Positions 45,326-56,400 are shown, numbered from the stretch's first letter. The stretch: DNA of 64,000 nucleotides from Thalassoglobus neptunius (GCF_007859735.1 NZ_SIHI01000015.1:1-64000), one strand, 5' to 3'. Program-made: numbers and translations. The notes: generated by a model from the letters alone, not told the origin.

Positions 45326-47107
45326 CTACTGAGATCGTGGAGGAATTGGTAGCTGATGGCTGTAAATCACGAATCCGTTTTGCTGCGGGGAAATCTCTTC
45401 CCCCGCAAAGAAGTCGGTTGAAAGTGAAGTCTTCAGATAAACATGAACTTTGTCTTCGGCGAAGATCGTCCCGTTGACAAGCTGGTCGAAATTCTCAATC
45501 CCGAGGTCATCGGCGATCAACGTCCATTCGTTCATGTCGAGAAGCTTCGAAGGAGGATTTTCGTCTCGATTGCGGTACTGATAGGCGTTGTACGCACTGA
45601 CCGAAGCATCGTTGATATAGCTTTGCAGAGGGCTTCTTCGTGCAACGTTGCCATCAGATCCGGTTGGAACAAGGACTCCGTCGGACACGGAGAGTTGGAC
45701 GAGGTTGTTCTGAAAAATCGCGTACCCAGTCAGATTCTCTGGCCATGCCTGTCCACTTCCCGGGAGTAAACGGATTTCTTTGACCTCCCCGTTTTCGACC
45801 CGCAATTGCTCGACCTGGATGGGCAGTCCGACGGTTTGTGCGACTCCGCCGTCGATGATTGTTCGATTCGAGAACGCCGGAACTTCCGTCATCAACAATC
45901 CGTTCGGCGGATTGAGAGCCTGCCCGGGAATTCGTTCATTCGATTGGCCGGAGGAGTAAGCGACATTCAATTGCGGATGCACAATGAGATACTGAGAACC
46001 GGTGGTCACAAAGAGATTGGTCCATTGTTTCACAACCCATCGCCCCGGAGGACCTGCTTTCGCGAGGACGACCGAATGGATCGACGTTTCCTCTCCGTAG
46101 CCGCGTTTTCCAACACTATGAAACCCGAAGCTGAAGAGGGCCACCGTTGCGAGGATGACTCCATAGGTCAATCGATAGTCCCCCTGCTTACGACCGAGAA
46201 ACCAGCAACCGGGAAACAACAGCAGCAGGTAAATCGTCGCCATCGTGTAGATCAATGGCCAGTTGTGTTCCGGAGTCGTGATCGCGCGAAGTCTCGAAAA
46301 GATCGTCCGGTTGGGGTCGAGATTGAGATAGTTTTGGAATTGCTCTTTTGCAGGCCGTTTGACTGGCGAGGGTTGGAACGTCGAGCTGAGTCGTTCGACG
46401 AGACCGGCCCCGACGCTGATTCGGTCGGACGGCTCATTCAACTCGCTGAGAGAAGCGGGGAATTCAGGATACTCACCGAGATTGTCCGCAATCAGCGAAA
46501 CCGTTCCGCCAGCGAAGAGCCAGTCGCGAAAGGCTTGAATCTGTGGCTCCTGCCATCTCGGGGTATGGTCCAGATAAACACGCGACAGCTTGTTGAGCAC
46601 AATCGGATTTGTCGGGAAGAGGTCCTCGGAGAATGCGGGAACGGATTGTAAGGTCGAACGTCCTTCGGGGCGGATCAATTCCACAGCGACAGGCCCGGGA
46701 GAATCGTCCGGTTCGTCAACGGTGTAAGTGTCTTCGGCGCGGATTCGGCCTCTGATCAGTGGCCCCCATTCCAATCGCGTATCAGACGCTGATTCCAGAT
46801 AGGTGATGAACTGCAAATCGCGCGTTCCGTAGGGCTCAATGTAGAGATCCGGTTGAAGGACTGGAACATCGACGGGTTGAAAGCCCAGAATGGGAGTCAG
46901 CGAAACCGCTCCTTGCCAGGGATCGTCGGAGTTGTTGAAGACGCGGACCGTTAAGAGATTGAAGTGGTGCGGTGTCACCCGCCCGTCCAGGCCCCATTTC
47001 GGCTTTCCCTCAATTTGCAGCTCAGCGTGAAGCGGAGTGGCTGTCACCTGTACAAATGTTGCGAAAAGCAATGTCCAGAAGGCACGTGCAGCGAATTGTT
47101 TCCACAT
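45326..47107 (-). CDS. Exported membrane-anchored protein of the ABC locus, function unknown
   Basis: The 593 residues begin with a signal peptide (ARAFWTLLFATFVQVTATPLHAE). A beta-rich extracytoplasmic part follows (LTVRVFNNSDDPWQGAVSL resembles an immunoglobulin-like fold). A segment near 170-210 (AFRDWLFAGGTVSLIADN) looks like the GATase1-like fold seen in planctomycetal membrane proteins. Two hydrophobic helices lie near 288-305 and 316-333, and the long C-terminal region is probably extracytoplasmic. Its layout mirrors the divergent gene at 47284. It lies 166 bases upstream of the ATPase at 44215 on the same strand. No named family recognised. Confidence 0.75.
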   Translation of the reverse strand: MWKQFAARAFWTLLFATFVQVTATPLHAELQIEGKPKWGLDGRVTPHHFNLLTVRVFNNSDDPWQGAVSLTPILGFQPVDVPVLQPDLYIEPYGTRDLQFITYLESASDTRLEWGPLIRGRIRAEDTYTVDEPDDSPGPVAVELIRPEGRSTLQSVPAFSEDLFPTNPIVLNKLSRVYLDHTPRWQEPQIQAFRDWLFAGGTVSLIADNLGEYPEFPASLSELNEPSDRISVGAGLVERLSSTFQPSPVKRPAKEQFQNYLNLDPNRTIFSRLRAITTPEHNWPLIYTMATIYLLLLFPGCWFLGRKQGDYRLTYGVILATVALFSFGFHSVGKRGYGEETSIHSVVLAKAGPPGRWVVKQWTNLFVTTGSQYLIVHPQLNVAYSSGQSNERIPGQALNPPNGLLMTEVPAFSNRTIIDGGVAQTVGLPIQVEQLRVENGEVKEIRLLPGSGQAWPENLTGYAIFQNNLVQLSVSDGVLVPTGSDGNVARRSPLQSYINDASVSAYNAYQYRNRDENPPSKLLDMNEWTLIADDLGIENFDQLVNGTIFAEDKVHVYLKTSLSTDFFAGEEISPQQNGFVIYSHQLPIPPRSQ

Positions 47108-47283
47108 GTGATTCAGTGACCCTGATCAACTGTGACGGATGGGAAATCGTTGAAATTCTCGAAAACTGAATCCGGAAGGCTCCGAACGTTCTTAATTTTT
47201 CATTCTCGTTACCGTAATACGATACGGAGACTCACCGAATCTGTACACTTGACCGGTCACGACGCCCTATTCCAGGAGCGTTG

Positions 47284-49677
47284 ATGCCCTATACTACGCA
47301 AATTTGCCGCAGTTCGTTGGTAAACGCTGCGATGGCTTCTTTCGATCAATCAATTTACATGACAATCTCTCAGTTCTTCCAAAACAATCTCCAATTCGTC
47401 ACACGGAAATCTGTCAGTCAGACGGGGTTCCCGACGTTGACGTTTTGGGGTTGTTTCGGCCTGTTGGTATTTTTCTTTGCGAACGGGGCGAAAGCGGATG
47501 TCGAAATTCTGAATGCTACGGGGGGAGTCGATGGCTGGTTCAAGATCGGTCGATGGGCTCCAGTGCGATTCGATATTCAGGTTTCCAATGAATCGGGTTC
47601 CGCTCAGGACGAGGCTTCTTCCAATGGAGAATTGACACCCCGGATTCGGACGGTCGACCCGGATGGACACGCCGTCTACACATCATTGACGCCTCTCTCG
47701 GGGAATTCGGAGTCCCTCAATCATGTGGAAGCCGTGTTTCGAAATGGGCGAACCGACGCTTCCGTTCTGATCGAAATTCTGTCGGCAGGGAAAGTGGTCG
47801 CTTCGAAGCTTCTCCGTGCTGACGAACCGGGAAGTTTGGTATCGCTTGAGCAGAATGCCCAGCTTTGGTTGGTTGCTGGAGAACAGCCAGGATTCGAAGC
47901 AGCCTACCGACGTGCGGCAGCTGTGAATCCGAAAGCGATTCAACTTGTCAGATTAGAAGACTTCGGCAACTGGCAAGGGACCGGACGATCGCTCGACTCG
48001 GTCGATGTCATCGTGCTCAATGCTGATACAGCTGTTTCGGAAGAAGCGTCAGCAGCGATTCAGAAATGGGTCGAGCGGGGTGGTCGCCTCGTCGTGGCGG
48101 TCGGAGCAGATACAGAATTGCTTCTTGCGAGCCCTCTCGCAGGCTGGCTTCCCAATCAACCTCGCGGCACAGTGGAGATTCGAAATCTCGGGCCGTTGAA
48201 CGCAATCATTCCGGGAAGCGGTCGTCTGCGAATGATCGGAAGTTTGACCGGTGCGGACCTGCTTGCAGAGAACGGATTCGTGATCGCATCGGGATTGAAT
48301 CAACCGATGATCATTCGATCCGGAGTTGGGCTGGGGCTTGTGACAATCTTCGCTTTGCGGATGGACCAGGAACCTCTTTCCGAATGGGGATCGCGTGCGG
48401 AGCTGGCGATGATTCTCGCCGGTCAGGTTCCTCTCTGGAATGATCCGGAATTTCTTCAACAGCGCGAAGACAGCGGTTTGAGCCCGACCGGAGTGGCGGA
48501 TTTTCAGACGCAAATTTTTCAGGCCATCGACTCGACCGACGAGATTCCCAGACATTCCTATTGGGTTTCGATGGGATGGATGGCACTGCTCGCGGTGCTT
48601 GTGGGACCGCTGGATTACTACCTCGTTCATCACGTGATTCGACGGCCGAATCTGACCTGGATCACGTTTCCCGTTTGGCTCGGACTCATTGTGTACACAA
48701 CAATGAGTTCCGCTAACGCGACAAACTCTCATCCCATGTCTGCCCGGCAAATCGAAGTCGTGGATGTCGACGCAACAATCGGAGCAGTTCGCGGGAGAAG
48801 CTGGTTTAATCTCTACAGCCCGACGTCAAGTCGTCACGACACTCAAGCAATGGTGGACTTCGGAGATTCACTCTCAGCTGACAACGTTGACTTCACGCTC
48901 ACCAGTTGGGTCGAACGTCCAGAATCCGGATATCGAGGCATGTACCGGTCTGGCGGACTGGATAGCCAGAAGCCAGCTTATCATGTGTCGGATTTAGGAG
49001 ATGAGGTCTTCGACTTGCCGATTCGAGTCTGGTCGACTGGCTCTGTCGCAAGTGAATGGGAAGCAGGCGTTGACACGGAAGAACTTGTGACTTCTAACCT
49101 GTACGATCGAGGGACTGGACGCCTCCAGGGACAGATCACTCATGAGCTGCCGGGGGAAATTCAGGACTGGTTTCTTGCCTACGACAACTTCGCCTACTCT
49201 CCCAGGACAACTTCCGGTGAGGGGCCTCCTTCATTGAAACCTGGGGAAACATTTCAGCTGGACCTTGCCCGAACCAATATTCTGCGTGGTGTCTTGCTGA
49301 GGATTCGGACATCGACCCGACAGGGAGCAGTCTCGACGAAGGTGGATGGCCAGGTCGATCGGGAACGATACGATCCCTTCTCCAGAGATGCCTACGACAT
49401 TCTCAGAATCCTGACGTTTCACACCGTCACGGGAGGTCGCGAGTATTCGACTCTTTCGAACCAGACGTTGGGAGAACTGGATTTGTCTCAGCAAATCGAA
49501 CTCGGGAAGGCGGTCCTCTTTGGTCGCATGGAGCGAGGGGCCACGAATTACACCATCAATGGCGAGACTCCGGAATACGAGGATCGAGACACAATTGTCC
49601 GAATCATCCTCCCTGTTCAAGTTGACGAAGCAGCTTTGAACGCACCCCCGGATCCAAACTTGCTGAAAGCTCCCTAG
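47284..49677 (+). CDS. Exported membrane protein of the ABC locus, function unknown
   Basis: A protein of 797 residues. The first hydrophobic helix is near 52-70 (FWGCFGLLVFFFANGAKA), so the N-terminus before it is unusually long, or the true start lies downstream. An Ig-like beta domain (about 75-190) and a GATase1-like segment follow (VDVIVLNADTAVS, IQKWVERGGRLVVAVGAD at about 255-280). A further pair of hydrophobic helices (about 430-450 and 460-475) precedes a C-terminal beta-rich part. AGGAG lies five bases before the ATG at 47284. It is divergent from the similar protein at 45326 and 93 bases before an ABC ATPase. Confidence 0.75.
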   Translation: MPYTTQICRSSLVNAAMASFDQSIYMTISQFFQNNLQFVTRKSVSQTGFPTLTFWGCFGLLVFFFANGAKADVEILNATGGVDGWFKIGRWAPVRFDIQVSNESGSAQDEASSNGELTPRIRTVDPDGHAVYTSLTPLSGNSESLNHVEAVFRNGRTDASVLIEILSAGKVVASKLLRADEPGSLVSLEQNAQLWLVAGEQPGFEAAYRRAAAVNPKAIQLVRLEDFGNWQGTGRSLDSVDVIVLNADTAVSEEASAAIQKWVERGGRLVVAVGADTELLLASPLAGWLPNQPRGTVEIRNLGPLNAIIPGSGRLRMIGSLTGADLLAENGFVIASGLNQPMIIRSGVGLGLVTIFALRMDQEPLSEWGSRAELAMILAGQVPLWNDPEFLQQREDSGLSPTGVADFQTQIFQAIDSTDEIPRHSYWVSMGWMALLAVLVGPLDYYLVHHVIRRPNLTWITFPVWLGLIVYTTMSSANATNSHPMSARQIEVVDVDATIGAVRGRSWFNLYSPTSSRHDTQAMVDFGDSLSADNVDFTLTSWVERPESGYRGMYRSGGLDSQKPAYHVSDLGDEVFDLPIRVWSTGSVASEWEAGVDTEELVTSNLYDRGTGRLQGQITHELPGEIQDWFLAYDNFAYSPRTTSGEGPPSLKPGETFQLDLARTNILRGVLLRIRTSTRQGAVSTKVDGQVDRERYDPFSRDAYDILRILTFHTVTGGREYSTLSNQTLGELDLSQQIELGKAVLFGRMERGATNYTINGETPEYEDRDTIVRIILPVQVDEAALNAPPDPNLLKAP

Positions 49678-49770
49678 CGATCAGTCACGAATGAATACAA
49701 ACACGAATGAATAAAAAGTTGACCGCTATGTCGTTGTCAGCCTTACTCAATATGTCCTGGAAACAATGTT

Positions 49771-50697
49771 GTGATTGAAACCATTAAACTCACGAAGCGG
49801 TATGGGGATCTTGTCGCTGCGAACGAGATCACGATCTCACTTAAGGAAGGTGATGTCTTCGGATTCATCGGTCCGAATGGATCGGGGAAGACAACGACGA
49901 TGCGGATGATCGCGACGCTGCTCAATCCCGATTACGGTGAGTGCTATGTCTGCGGGAAGTCGATCTACACCAACCCGGATGAAATCCGCCGTCTTGTCGG
50001 GTACATGCCCGACTTCTTTGGTGTGTATGACGACATGACCGTCATCGAATACCTGGAGTTTTTCGCGTCGACGTATCGCATCAATGGACCCGGACGGCGA
50101 AAAGTCTGCGAAGAGAAACTCGAACTGGTCGACATGTCGTTTAAGCGAGATGCCATGGTCAGCCAGTTGTCGAGAGGGCAGACCCAGCGGATCGGGTTGG
50201 CGCGAACGCTGCTTCATGATCCTCAGGTTCTCTTGCTCGATGAACCTGCAAGTGGATTGGACCCGCGGGCGCGGATCGAGATTCGAAAGCTCTTGCGTCG
50301 ACTCGGGGAGATGAAGAAGACGGTGATTGTTTCCAGTCACATCCTTCCCGAACTGGCCGATGTCTGTACTCGAGTCGGGATCATTGAAAAGGGAAATATG
50401 CTCGTCGACGACTATGTTGCCGACGTTATGAAAAAGGCGCGCGAGGCGACGTTGCTCGAAATTCGCGTGGTGGGTGACCCGGAACAGGCTGCGAAATTGC
50501 TGGAACAGCATGACCTTGTCAAAGGAGTCTCGATTACGGATGAGACGATCTACGTGACACTCAACGCAGGCAGCGAAGATTACAGCGATCTGCCTTCGGA
50601 ACTGATTCAGGCAGGTTTCAAGCTTCGACAGTTCCGGGAAGAAGAGGTCAATCTTGAGACAGCCTTCATGGAATTGACCAAAGGAATGCAGCAATAA
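49771..50697 (+). CDS. ABC transporter ATP-binding protein
   Basis: A 308-residue ABC-2 exporter ATPase. Walker A is GPNGSGKTT (34-42), followed by YMPDFFGVYDDMTVIEYLEFFASTYR, the signature LSRGQTQR, Walker B LLLDEPASGLDPRARIE and the H-loop SSHIL. The C-terminal part (from about 225) matches the accessory domain of the ATPase at 44215, and the two are paralogues. No permease follows it in the window, so it may share the permease at 42581 or have its partner elsewhere. The start is GTG with GGAAA upstream. Confidence 0.92.
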   Translation: MIETIKLTKRYGDLVAANEITISLKEGDVFGFIGPNGSGKTTTMRMIATLLNPDYGECYVCGKSIYTNPDEIRRLVGYMPDFFGVYDDMTVIEYLEFFASTYRINGPGRRKVCEEKLELVDMSFKRDAMVSQLSRGQTQRIGLARTLLHDPQVLLLDEPASGLDPRARIEIRKLLRRLGEMKKTVIVSSHILPELADVCTRVGIIEKGNMLVDDYVADVMKKAREATLLEIRVVGDPEQAAKLLEQHDLVKGVSITDETIYVTLNAGSEDYSDLPSELIQAGFKLRQFREEEVNLETAFMELTKGMQQ

Positions 50698-51002
50698 CGC
50701 GTTTCAACAGTCATTCTGCCAGTGGGTGAGTCGGATCAGATCGACAGCGGTTTCTCCCGTTGCGAGTTCGAGAAAACAGTTTCAAAACGGCAAAACTGCA
50801 GCGAACTGCTCAGGTAAATCAGGAAACTCTGAGTTCCGACCGTTGCCAGAAACTGTAGGACACGGGAGAATAGAACTTGTCCCAATCGCGTCTTTGACTT
50901 GATTCGGGTCGCGGAAGAGAGTCCGATGTTGGGTTTTCGGACCGCTTCTGAAGAATTTGTCGGCGATATCAGGCACAATCGAGAGTGGAGGGAGTTTCTC
51001 AG
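50698..51002. other. Intergenic stretch upstream of mcsB (305 bases)
   Basis: No gene, terminator or clear promoter recognised. A minus-strand frame (50736-50978) has no family resemblance and no ribosome binding site. Confidence 0.5.
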
Positions 51003-52064
51003 GTGGAATTCGATGATCTCAAGGGGACCAGCGGTGAGTGGTTGCGCGGCACCGGTCCGGAATCGGACATTGTGATTTCCAGCCGAATCCGACTGGCGCG
51101 GAACGTCGCGGACTTCACCTTCCCCCCGCGCGCTGACGAATCAACCCGTCGTGAAACGGAAGCCTTGCTGAAAGAGAACATCCAGGAACTCTCAACCGCT
51201 TCAGATCTGAAGGTGATCGATGTCAATCAGATCGATGACCTCGACCGAAAATTTCTCGTCGAACGGCAACTCATCAGCCGCGAACATGCTGAAAGTTCAG
51301 GGGCTCGCAGTGCATGCATCGGAGCACTGGAAACGGTGAGTTTGATGATCAATGAAGAAGATCATCTGAGGATGCAGGTCTTTCGAAGTGGCTATGCGCT
51401 GGAATCCGCGTGGACGCAGATCAACCGGATTGATGATGAACTGGAAGAGAGAGTCTCTTTCGCGTTCAGCGATGAATTCGGGTATCTCACATCCTGCCCG
51501 ACAAATGTCGGCACAGGGATGCGTGTCAGCGTCATGTTACACCTGCCAGCTCTGGTGTTGACCAAGGAAATTCAAAAAGTCTTCCAGGCAATGCACAAAA
51601 TGAATCTCGCAGTCCGCGGACTCTACGGCGAGGGGAGTCAGGCGATGGGAGATTTCTATCAGATTTCGAATCAGGTCACTCTGGGGCGAACAGAAGAACA
51701 AATTATTCAAAACGTCAAACGCGTGATTCCGGATATTCTGGACTATGAGCGCAGAGCCCGTCAGGCCCTCATCAAGGAAGATCGTCAACGACTGCACGAT
51801 CAGGTGTCTCGGGCTTTGGGTGTTTTAAGCAGCGCCCGACAGATTTCCTCCGAAGAAACCATGGAGAAACTTTCCAGTGTTCGCATGGGAATCAATCTCG
51901 GTTTAGTTGACGACATCGAAATTTCGACGGTCAACGAGCTGTTTATGCACATTCAACCAGCACACCTGCAGAAAATTCGCGGCGAAGAACTCGAATCGAC
52001 ACAGCGCAATGTTGTTCGCGCAGCTTATCTGCGAGATCGACTGACACGACCTCCGCAAAACTAG
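51003..52064 (+). CDS. mcsB: Protein-arginine kinase McsB
   Basis: McsB phosphorylates arginine residues of proteins and, in Firmicutes, marks them for ClpCP. The 353 residues show the phosphagen-kinase core: VISSRIRLARN, RSACIGALETVSLMINEEDHLRMQVF, and SCPTNVGTGMRVSVMLHLP with the conserved active-site Cys. The C-terminal part ends RLTRPPQN and contains the RGxxGE-type loop (RGLYGEGS). GGAGGGAG eight bases upstream favours the GTG at 51003; a GTG at 50985 is also in frame. The usual partners mcsA, ctsR and clpC are not in the window. ribBA follows 133 bases downstream. Confidence 0.93.
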   Translation: MEFDDLKGTSGEWLRGTGPESDIVISSRIRLARNVADFTFPPRADESTRRETEALLKENIQELSTASDLKVIDVNQIDDLDRKFLVERQLISREHAESSGARSACIGALETVSLMINEEDHLRMQVFRSGYALESAWTQINRIDDELEERVSFAFSDEFGYLTSCPTNVGTGMRVSVMLHLPALVLTKEIQKVFQAMHKMNLAVRGLYGEGSQAMGDFYQISNQVTLGRTEEQIIQNVKRVIPDILDYERRARQALIKEDRQRLHDQVSRALGVLSSARQISSEETMEKLSSVRMGINLGLVDDIEISTVNELFMHIQPAHLQKIRGEELESTQRNVVRAAYLRDRLTRPPQN

Positions 52065-52197
52065 CGCACATTCCGAATAGTGTTCGTGAGTGCTTGATCA
52101 ACAGGTCAGCTCTGACACTTCGATCTTCACTCAGTGAAGATCGTTCAGTGAACATCGCTCAATCGCGACTTACGTCAACTTAAGGCAAAGCATTCCA

Positions 52198-53436
52198 ATG
52201 ACAACTCCCGAGAGCACCAGCCGACGCAATCTGGATCTCATTCTGCAACGTCTGCAAGAAGGGAAAATGGTCATTGTTCTCGATGCAAAAGATCGTGAGA
52301 ACGAAGGCGACCTGCTTTGCGCAGCCCAGTTCATGACGCCTGAAAAAGTCGATTTCATGATGCGTCGGGCTGCGGGCGTGCTTTGTGCTCCGTTGACGCA
52401 GGATGTTGCAGAGAGACTTCAGCTCAATCCGATTGTCGATGCCGAATCGAACACGTCATCACATCAGACGCCGTTTCTGATGCTCGTCGATCACAAAGAC
52501 TCCGGCACAGGAGTCAGCGCAGAGAGCCGTTCGCTCACGCTCAATGCACTGGCCGATCCGGATTCGCAGAAGAACGATTTCGTGAAGCCGGGCCACGTCA
52601 ATCCGCTGCTTGCACGTGAAGGGGGAGTCCTGCGACGGGCTGGTCACACGGAAGCTTCAATCGATCTCTTGAAAATGGCTGGTTTGCACCCCGTCGGCTG
52701 TATTATCGAAATTTGCAGCCAACGAGGTTTCGGAATGGCTGGAATCGAAGAGCTCGAAGAGTTTTCGAAAGAACATGACATTCCAATTATCTCGATCGCT
52801 GAGATTATCCAGCACCGACGAATTCGCGAGAACCTGATTCATCGCGAAGCGGAGGTTGAGATTCCGACTGAAGACTACGGAACGCCGAAGTTCATCGCTT
52901 ACAAAGTGGACCACGAAGATCAGGAACCGATTGCCATTGTCTGGGGAGATTTGACGTCGGTTGAGGCTCCTCTGGTGCGGATGCACTCCTCCTGTTTCAC
53001 AGGAGACATTCTGGGCTCACTCCGATGCGATTGCGGAGACCAACTGCATATTGCGATGCAGATGATTGTCGAGGAGGGATGCGGGGCTGTCGTTTATCTT
53101 CCGCAGGAAGGACGAGGCATCGGGTTGACCGCAAAATTGAAGGCGTATCAGCTCCAGGATCAGGGTTTCGACACCGTTGAAGCGAACCATCGACTGGGAT
53201 TCAAAGCCGACTTGCGAGACTACATGGTCGGTCTTCAGATTCTCAAAGATCTTGGGCTGAAGCAGGTGCGGATTCTGACCAACAATCCCAAGAAGACTGA
53301 AGCGTTCGAGAACTGGGTCGATCTGCGAGTTGTCGAACAGGTCCCGCTGGTTGCCCCGCCTCATGCTCATCGAGAGCGATACATGCAGGCAAAGAGAGAA
53401 AAAATGGGACACATCCTCCCGCCGAGCAATCAGTAG
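52198..53436 (+). CDS. ribBA: Bifunctional DHBP synthase / GTP cyclohydrolase II
   Basis: This enzyme makes both riboflavin precursors: 3,4-dihydroxy-2-butanone 4-phosphate from ribulose 5-phosphate, and the pyrimidine intermediate from GTP. The N-terminal domain (about 1-210) has DRENEGDLLCAAQFMT and RRAGHTEASIDL with the acidic and His residues for Mg and catalysis. The C-terminal domain (about 215-405) has SSCFTGDILGSLRCDCGDQL with three zinc Cys, and PQEGRGIGL. Both domains look active. The pathway's deaminase/reductase (ribD) is 38 kb away. It ends 35 bases from the convergent PVC cytochrome gene. Confidence 0.96.
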   Translation: MTTPESTSRRNLDLILQRLQEGKMVIVLDAKDRENEGDLLCAAQFMTPEKVDFMMRRAAGVLCAPLTQDVAERLQLNPIVDAESNTSSHQTPFLMLVDHKDSGTGVSAESRSLTLNALADPDSQKNDFVKPGHVNPLLAREGGVLRRAGHTEASIDLLKMAGLHPVGCIIEICSQRGFGMAGIEELEEFSKEHDIPIISIAEIIQHRRIRENLIHREAEVEIPTEDYGTPKFIAYKVDHEDQEPIAIVWGDLTSVEAPLVRMHSSCFTGDILGSLRCDCGDQLHIAMQMIVEEGCGAVVYLPQEGRGIGLTAKLKAYQLQDQGFDTVEANHRLGFKADLRDYMVGLQILKDLGLKQVRILTNNPKKTEAFENWVDLRVVEQVPLVAPPHAHRERYMQAKREKMGHILPPSNQ

Positions 53437-53471
53437 TGCTCAGCGAGAGGTGAAACTGCCGACCAGCGAGC

Positions 53472-56400
53472 CTATTTCAGTTGTTCCAGAAACGCGAGAA
53501 GGTGAGCGAGCTCTTCGGGGGTAAGGTTATTGACGATCCCTTGTGGCATCATCGATTCCGTTCTTTGGACCTGTTCTTCGATTTCGTTCTGAAGAATCGT
53601 TTGTGAAAGTCCATTCGCCTGCCGCAGCTTCACTTCTTCTGCACTGCGTCCCACAATGAATCCCGAGTAGATCTTTCCTTCTGTCGTGATGAAGGAATAG
53701 GTATCGAATCCCTGTGCGATCTTGGCACTCGGTTTCAGAATCGATTCAACGAGTTGCTCGCGAGTGTACCGCTTTCCAATGTCAGCCAGGTGCGGCCCCT
53801 TGGGATCCTGCCCCTCTGTATAAGTGTGACAGGCGATGCAGGATTGTTGAAGGAAAATGCGTCGTCCCCGTTTGACGTTCCCTTCCGCGTTGAGAGCGCG
53901 TTCTCGCACCTCTTCAAACGTCATGTTGGCGATTTGGTTGGGATTGTCAGGATCGACAGTGGGAATTGCGATCGGCTGGTTTGATTCGGTTTGCTTGTGA
54001 TCTTCGAAGAGTGATTTCGGAAGCTGGCTGGGGTGAACGCGGTGCCGGATCATTTCCCCAAGGAGACGTTCTTTTCCGATCTCATCAGCGGACTGATAGT
54101 GCGAAACGATGGCGTCTTCGATCCGTGACGTCTCTTCCCAGGGTTGGCGATCGTAATACGGGCCGGTTCGATCAGGACGAGTCCCCCACCAACCTTCTTT
54201 GTAATCTCCTTCACGATGATAGAGACGAACAAGAATCGAAAGGAGTTCGTTCGCTTCCTGTTGGTCAGAAGCCTGTTCAAGGCGCTTGATGAGTTCTTTC
54301 ACAACCAATGGATTGTGCATCCATCGCAAAGCCTGAATTGCTCCCTCCCGGTAAGGAGTATCGAGCGCCTGAATGCACGCTTCGCCCGCCTGCAGATTCA
54401 CCAACGATCGGATGGCCAGGTGCGGAATGACAGCATCAGCATCGGCGACGTTGTGAGCAGTGGCACGAGGCGTGTCAGATTGTCGAACGGTCAAGGGAAT
54501 CAAATTCTCTGCAATCGATGCATCACCGAGACGACCGAGGCTGATGATGGCCTGTGCAACAACGCGAGGAGATGGATCACTCAGGTAAGGAATGATGTCT
54601 GCACTCGTCACGCCATCCAACTCAGTACGGCGATCCGTGAGAGCACGAAGAGCGTGTTCGCGAAGAAGTGGATCGGCCAACGCTTCGAGTAGTTCGGGAT
54701 GACTTTCGACTCCATGAAATTGTTTGAGCGTATAGAGTGCAGCAACACGTGCGTAGTCCTGCCCTTCTGGATCGTTCATGAGATCCGAGAGCAGCGTGGC
54801 GAGTTTTGTATTTTCTGTTCGGCGGAGAATCTCTCTTTGTGCATACAAACGCTGTTTCATGTTTTCTGCACGAAGTTGAGCAACAAGCTTCTCATCACCA
54901 AGAGTTTTCAAGTCCGGAAGTGTGACCGGTTGGAGTCCATCAGGGGTGATCTGAGCGACAAACCCGACATCGGGGCCGTCATAGGCAAAGTTTCCATTCT
55001 TCCAGCTGCTGACATACATCCGGCCAGCGGCATCAATGTCGATGTCCGTCGGGCGGGGGATTCGCAAGAATGACTGCTGGTGCGGAAGGTATGTGGGGCC
55101 ACTTTCTGGGAGATTGTGCAGAAAGACTTCGCTGCGTCCCCAGTCGCATGTGTAGAGAGTGTTGTTGTAATTCTCAGGCCATTGAGCATCGTGGAGGAAA
55201 AACGTTCCACAGCCAGAGCCTCCGCCGTAGTCCGCGAGAGGCGGCATAATTTCGTCGGTGTAGTTCATGAAGAGTGAGGGATAACCGAACTCCGCAGACT
55301 GCAGGATGTGTGAAAGCCGAACGTTCCACTCGCCGCCGTCGTTGGTGTTGTCGCGAGTGAAGATGTTCATGAAGGGATCGATTGAGACATCGAGGATGTT
55401 TCTCAATCCCCAGCAATAGATTTCCATCTCGGAACCATCCGGGCGGACTCGAACAATTCCTCCTCCGCGACGCGAGAGTTCTGTTCCATCGGCTCCAATC
55501 GCTTGAGTGAACCCAAAGTCGCCAACAGCGATATAGAGCCAGCCGTCGATTCCCATGCGGATTCCGTTGGTCGTATGATCCGCTCCGCGCTTGTTGACGA
55601 AATCGGTGCTGATCCCTTCGATCAGCGTTTGCTGTTCGTCAGCTGTTCCGTCTCCGTTGCGGTCATGAAACACGGTCAGAAACGGGGGATGCAGAACCCA
55701 CAGCGAACCGTCGTCATAGAAGAGACCGCGCGGGTGATCCATCTTGGCAAACATCTGAACTTCGTCGGCTGTTCCGTCTCCGTTTGTGTCTCGTCCGCGA
55801 AGAACTCTTCCGCGTCCGGCTTCTTTCCCGAGTGATCCCTGTTCGTCAACGCCGATGAAAACGTCTCCGGAATAGTCGGCCGACAGGCACACAGGATAAT
55901 TGATTTCCGGAGGAACGCCGAAGAGACGGACGTTGAATCCTTCAGGAGCAGTCACATCGGCAAGAGTGACGTTGGTCGTTGACTCAACAAGTTCGAACTC
56001 CGCCGGTGGGGTTCCGGAGTAAGCTGCGAATTCGCGGATGCTTCCCCATCCTCCGGAATTCGATCCGAGGAAGGTGACACGAATTCGATTCGCTTCGACC
56101 GGCTCGAACTGATGGGTTGCGAGTCCCGTTTCCGTGGTGTTTTCTGAGCGATCGACAAGTGTTGTCCAGTCGTTCCCGTTTTGGGAGGACTCAACGCGAT
56201 ATCGATAAGCGGTGGTCTTCTGCTCCCAGAGGATGCGGACTGCGTCGATGGTCTCGGTTTCCGCAAGCTCAACTTCCCACCACTCGTTCTTTTGAGATCC
56301 GTTCGCGCACCATCGTGACTGAAGATTGCCATCGACGGCGTGTCCGGGGTCGTGCGAAGGTTGTGTCGACTTGGCCTTCGCTGGTTGTCCGAGTACCAGA

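Noticed and set aside
45806-46651. A 281-codon open frame antisense to the exported protein at 45326
   Set aside because: High Arg and Asp content without pattern; a shadow of the real gene.
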